From Datnioides undecimradiatus (Eukaryota > Chordata > Actinopteri > Lobotiformes > Datnioididae), in NCBI GenBank assembly GCA_008933995.1, contig WARS01000007.1, positions 6,196,923 to 6,260,922 on the forward strand: DNA of 64,000 nucleotides, read 5' to 3'. A program made the translations under genes and the position numbers. A model generated the notes under the pieces. It saw nothing but the letters and a program-made list of their open reading frames with translations, made no database searches and had not been told where the DNA came from. This document shows positions 61,887 through 64,000 of this stretch, one piece after another. How positions within the stretch are numbered: position 1 is the first letter of the stretch; each line of letters begins with the position of its first letter.

Positions 61887-62340
61887 GCTCCAATATGGGA
61901 CGAGCCATGAATCAATCACCCCGCTTTACGCCTCGTGTCCGACATGGATGCAAATCACAGAAGGATCTGTGGGTAAAGCTCTGCTTATTAAAACCCGATG
62001 CCTGACTCATTACAACCCGCTCATGCACATGCATGTCGCCAAGATGAACAGCAGGTAGCACGCGTGAAATACAGCAACATTGGTGGAGATAAAACACAGA
62101 CAGACGAGATTAACCGATTTCTGCATCTCTTATCTCAACGGAGGCCAAAACTAAGCCTCACCCACTTTGCCAAAACTAAAAGAGAATCGAAAGCTAATGA
62201 AGTTAATTACCGCGTCATTGTGGGAGGTTACAGCCTCGTCTAAAAGAGGCTTAATCTGAGGGAAACTGCAGTGCGGAGGCTCGCCTTCATACCTGCCCTC
62301 GCTGTGCAGTAAGTGTACTAATTAAGGTTGGTTTGAGCCT
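61560..62340. promoter_or_regulatory. Candidate regulatory block containing a (TC)n run
   Basis: Balanced, motif-rich text on both sides of a (TC)n microsatellite (61,854-61,890). Examples are GAAGTTAATTACCGCG near 62,201 and GTACTAATTAAGG near 62,317. Confidence 0.28.
61854..61890. repeat. (TC)n microsatellite
   Basis: About 16 CT units with a TTT interruption. Confidence 0.95.
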
Positions 62341-62519
62341 ACAACCACCCCAGTTAGCTCACTTAAAGGGCCAAGGCTTCTGGGGTTTAGAACAACACTC
62401 ACAAGGACTCTGCAAGTAGGACACTGAGGAAATGTGTGTGTGACCGAGCAGGAAAAAGAAAAAGTGTGCATATTTCCAGGTAGACGGGTGACTTTTTTTT
62501 CTTTCAAAATCAACCTATG

Positions 62520-63260
62520 TGGTTTCTCTAATGGCCACTGTTGAGACACGCCCTCACTCCCCGTTGCCTTTCTTATTTATTACGACCTAATTATATCAGT
62601 GTGTCAGCTAACATAACCAGCTCCTTGCCCTAAATGCCGCAATGCTCTCATGGCTGAGCTCGTACTTGCAGACCTTATGTTTCCGAGCTGTGTACCATTT
62701 AACCACGGCTTCTCGAGGCAAACAGGGTTGTTTAGCCTGCACTTTTTTCCCCTGCTCAGTCCATCAAGAATGCAACGGATGAGGCAGAAGAGCACATGCG
62801 GTTAATAAAAATACAGTAACAACATGAGCTCAGGACTGGCAGGAGGAGGAGGAGGAGTGAATTTGGACGAGTTCCCCTCCTAATCATCAGCGTGTCGGTC
62901 TGAGCGGGCCTGCGAGGTGCCGGAGCTGGGGCCCTATTAAAAAACTGAAGCCCAGCTTGCCGGAAAAGATCCGTCCTCTCACCTCGGAAAACAACAACCC
63001 TGCTCGCCCCGACAGCGAGACAATCAGCCGTGCGCTGCTCAGGGTGAGGCGGCGGTGACCCGCCGTGCCGAGATGAAGCTGGTTCTACACACTGATGAGC
63101 GCTTTCACAGACATCAAACGGGGGTGCTGCAGACCTCCCCACGACCTGCCTGTGCTGCCTTGTCTCCTGCTCTCTGCTTTTATTTGAGGTTGATACGGGC
63201 AGACAGATCGGCAAATATCGATCACGGCGCGCTCGGTAAAATTCTCCCTCCAGGTTTGAG
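62520..63260. promoter_or_regulatory. Candidate regulatory block, CpG-richer
   Basis: CTAATTATATCAG near 62,587, then a CpG-richer stretch at 62,885-63,240. A 187-codon minus frame crosses it. Its product has no recognised feature beyond a hydrophobic Leu-run, so I do not call a gene. Confidence 0.25.
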
Positions 63261-63432
63261 AGGTGATTACAGGCCCTGGACCCAGCTGATGCAGACTGGG
63301 TGTGTGTATGTGTGTACATTTAGGTTTTTCCTACCCCACCTGTCAAGACAGGCCGAGGAGAGCGGCCCTATATTCTTTGGTTCGAGTGTCTCCAATCATC
63401 TGCAGAAGAGAGACATCTTTAAAAAAAACACC

Positions 63433-63469
63433 CAGACAGACAGGCAGGCAGGCAGGCACACACACACTG
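63433..63469. repeat. CAGA/CAGG/CA simple repeat
   Basis: Short runs of CAGA, then four CAGG units, then CA units. No gene association. Confidence 0.9.
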
Positions 63470-63778
63470 TACAACACAGAAAATAGGTTATAAAGCGCGG
63501 AGAATAATGCATGTGAATCCCAATCATCGAAATTCAAATGATTTGGATGCATCCCCAACCAGCCCTCCTCTCCTTGTCTGCCTTCTGTCGAGGCCTCAGA
63601 ACTCACCAATAGGATCGGAGGGAAACAGGCTGCAGATTCAGAGGGTTTGCATTAGGAATGGCCCGTTATTAATTAAGCTTGTGGGTAAGAGTTTTTTGAC
63701 AGCGGCTCCCGAGGCGGCGAGCGGTGTGGATCTTGGCGCTGACCTGGCCCAGCAGGGGTAGGAGCTGTGTGTCTTTGA

Positions 63779-63874
63779 GGTGGTGGTGGTGGTGGGGGTA
63801 GAATGGGTGGTGGGAGGGAGAAAGGTGGGGGGTGGAGGTGGGGATGTGAGTGGGGGGTGGAGGGGGGTGTGGGG
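63779..63874 (+). repeat. G-rich tract, possible G-quadruplex cluster
   Basis: About 95 bp with (GGT)n followed by many G-runs of three to six. Several overlapping four-run quadruplex patterns are possible. Close to a CpG-rich right edge of the window. Confidence 0.75.
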
Positions 63875-63889
63875 CTGGCTCCATGCCGA

Positions 63890-64000
63890 CAGCCAGGCCT
63901 GCCACGTCTGCGTGCCCGCTTTGAAGTGTCACCTTGAGGGAAGAGCCGATGGCCGGGAAGCCGGGAGGGCGGGAGCCGCGGAGAGGAGTGGCACGGTTGG
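63890..64000. promoter_or_regulatory. CpG-rich right edge
   Basis: CpG and GC content rise towards the end of the window (GCCGGGAAGCCGGGAGGGCG and on). This could be the start of a CpG island or promoter that continues outside; cut by the window edge. Confidence 0.25.

Noticed and set aside
62756-63319. 187-codon minus-strand open frame
   Set aside because: Low-complexity Leu and His/Thr runs, no recognisable domain, lies over CpG-richer enhancer-like sequence where stops are rare.
63370-63400. GGTTCGAGT word resembling a tRNA B box
   Set aside because: No A box at a suitable distance and no cloverleaf arms around it.

Overview
This window is vertebrate nuclear DNA, almost certainly from a ray-finned (teleost, probably percomorph-like) fish. 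The evidence is one spliced gene with GT-AG introns, a Tc1/mariner remnant of the type common in fish, two copies of a dispersed repeat built around GTTAGCATGCTAA-like words, a LINE-type 3' tail, a long fold-back element and many CA/GA/AAT microsatellites. No operon-like coding, CRISPR array or integrated virus was seen.

The only gene I can identify with confidence is gtf3c4, the TFIIIC90 subunit of RNA polymerase III general factor TFIIIC. It lies on the + strand at 18,873-26,666. Five exons join in frame to give 776 residues: 18,873-19,187; 21,769-23,499; 24,212-24,342; 24,775-24,863; 26,602-26,666. The N-terminal beta-propeller region, an acidic variable loop and the C-terminal Cys/His zinc-binding region are all present, and a poly(A) signal follows at 26,825. 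Intron 1 holds a decayed Tc1 copy. Intron 3 holds a (TG)n(CG)n tract close to the exon 4 acceptor.

Left flank (1-18,800): no recognisable protein gene. It holds microsatellites, a 16-bp triplicated repeat, a CpG-rich block at about 5.4 kb, several blocks that look like conserved non-coding elements (TAATTA homeodomain cores, one 14-bp palindrome), and a possible minus-strand first exon with an ETS-type motif near 13.9-14.1 kb. In mammals GTF3C4 is head-to-head with DDX31, with BARHL1 beyond. No DDX31 helicase exon is visible within 18.8 kb upstream here.

Right flank (26,850-64,000): about 37 kb with no recognisable coding exon. AT-rich, repeat-bearing stretches alternate with low-stop, motif-rich blocks that look like developmental regulatory elements (perfect octamers, TAATTA cores). 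There are also purine/pyrimidine-asymmetric tracts, including about 1.1 kb of pyrimidine-rich DNA at 55.4-56.5 kb, and G-rich clusters. The layout, one housekeeping gene inside a large gene-poor flank, suits a bystander gene in a genomic regulatory block. Human synteny would suggest barhl1 as the target, but that is inference.

Regulatory calls rest on reading composition and motifs only. No alignment was possible, so they carry low confidence.
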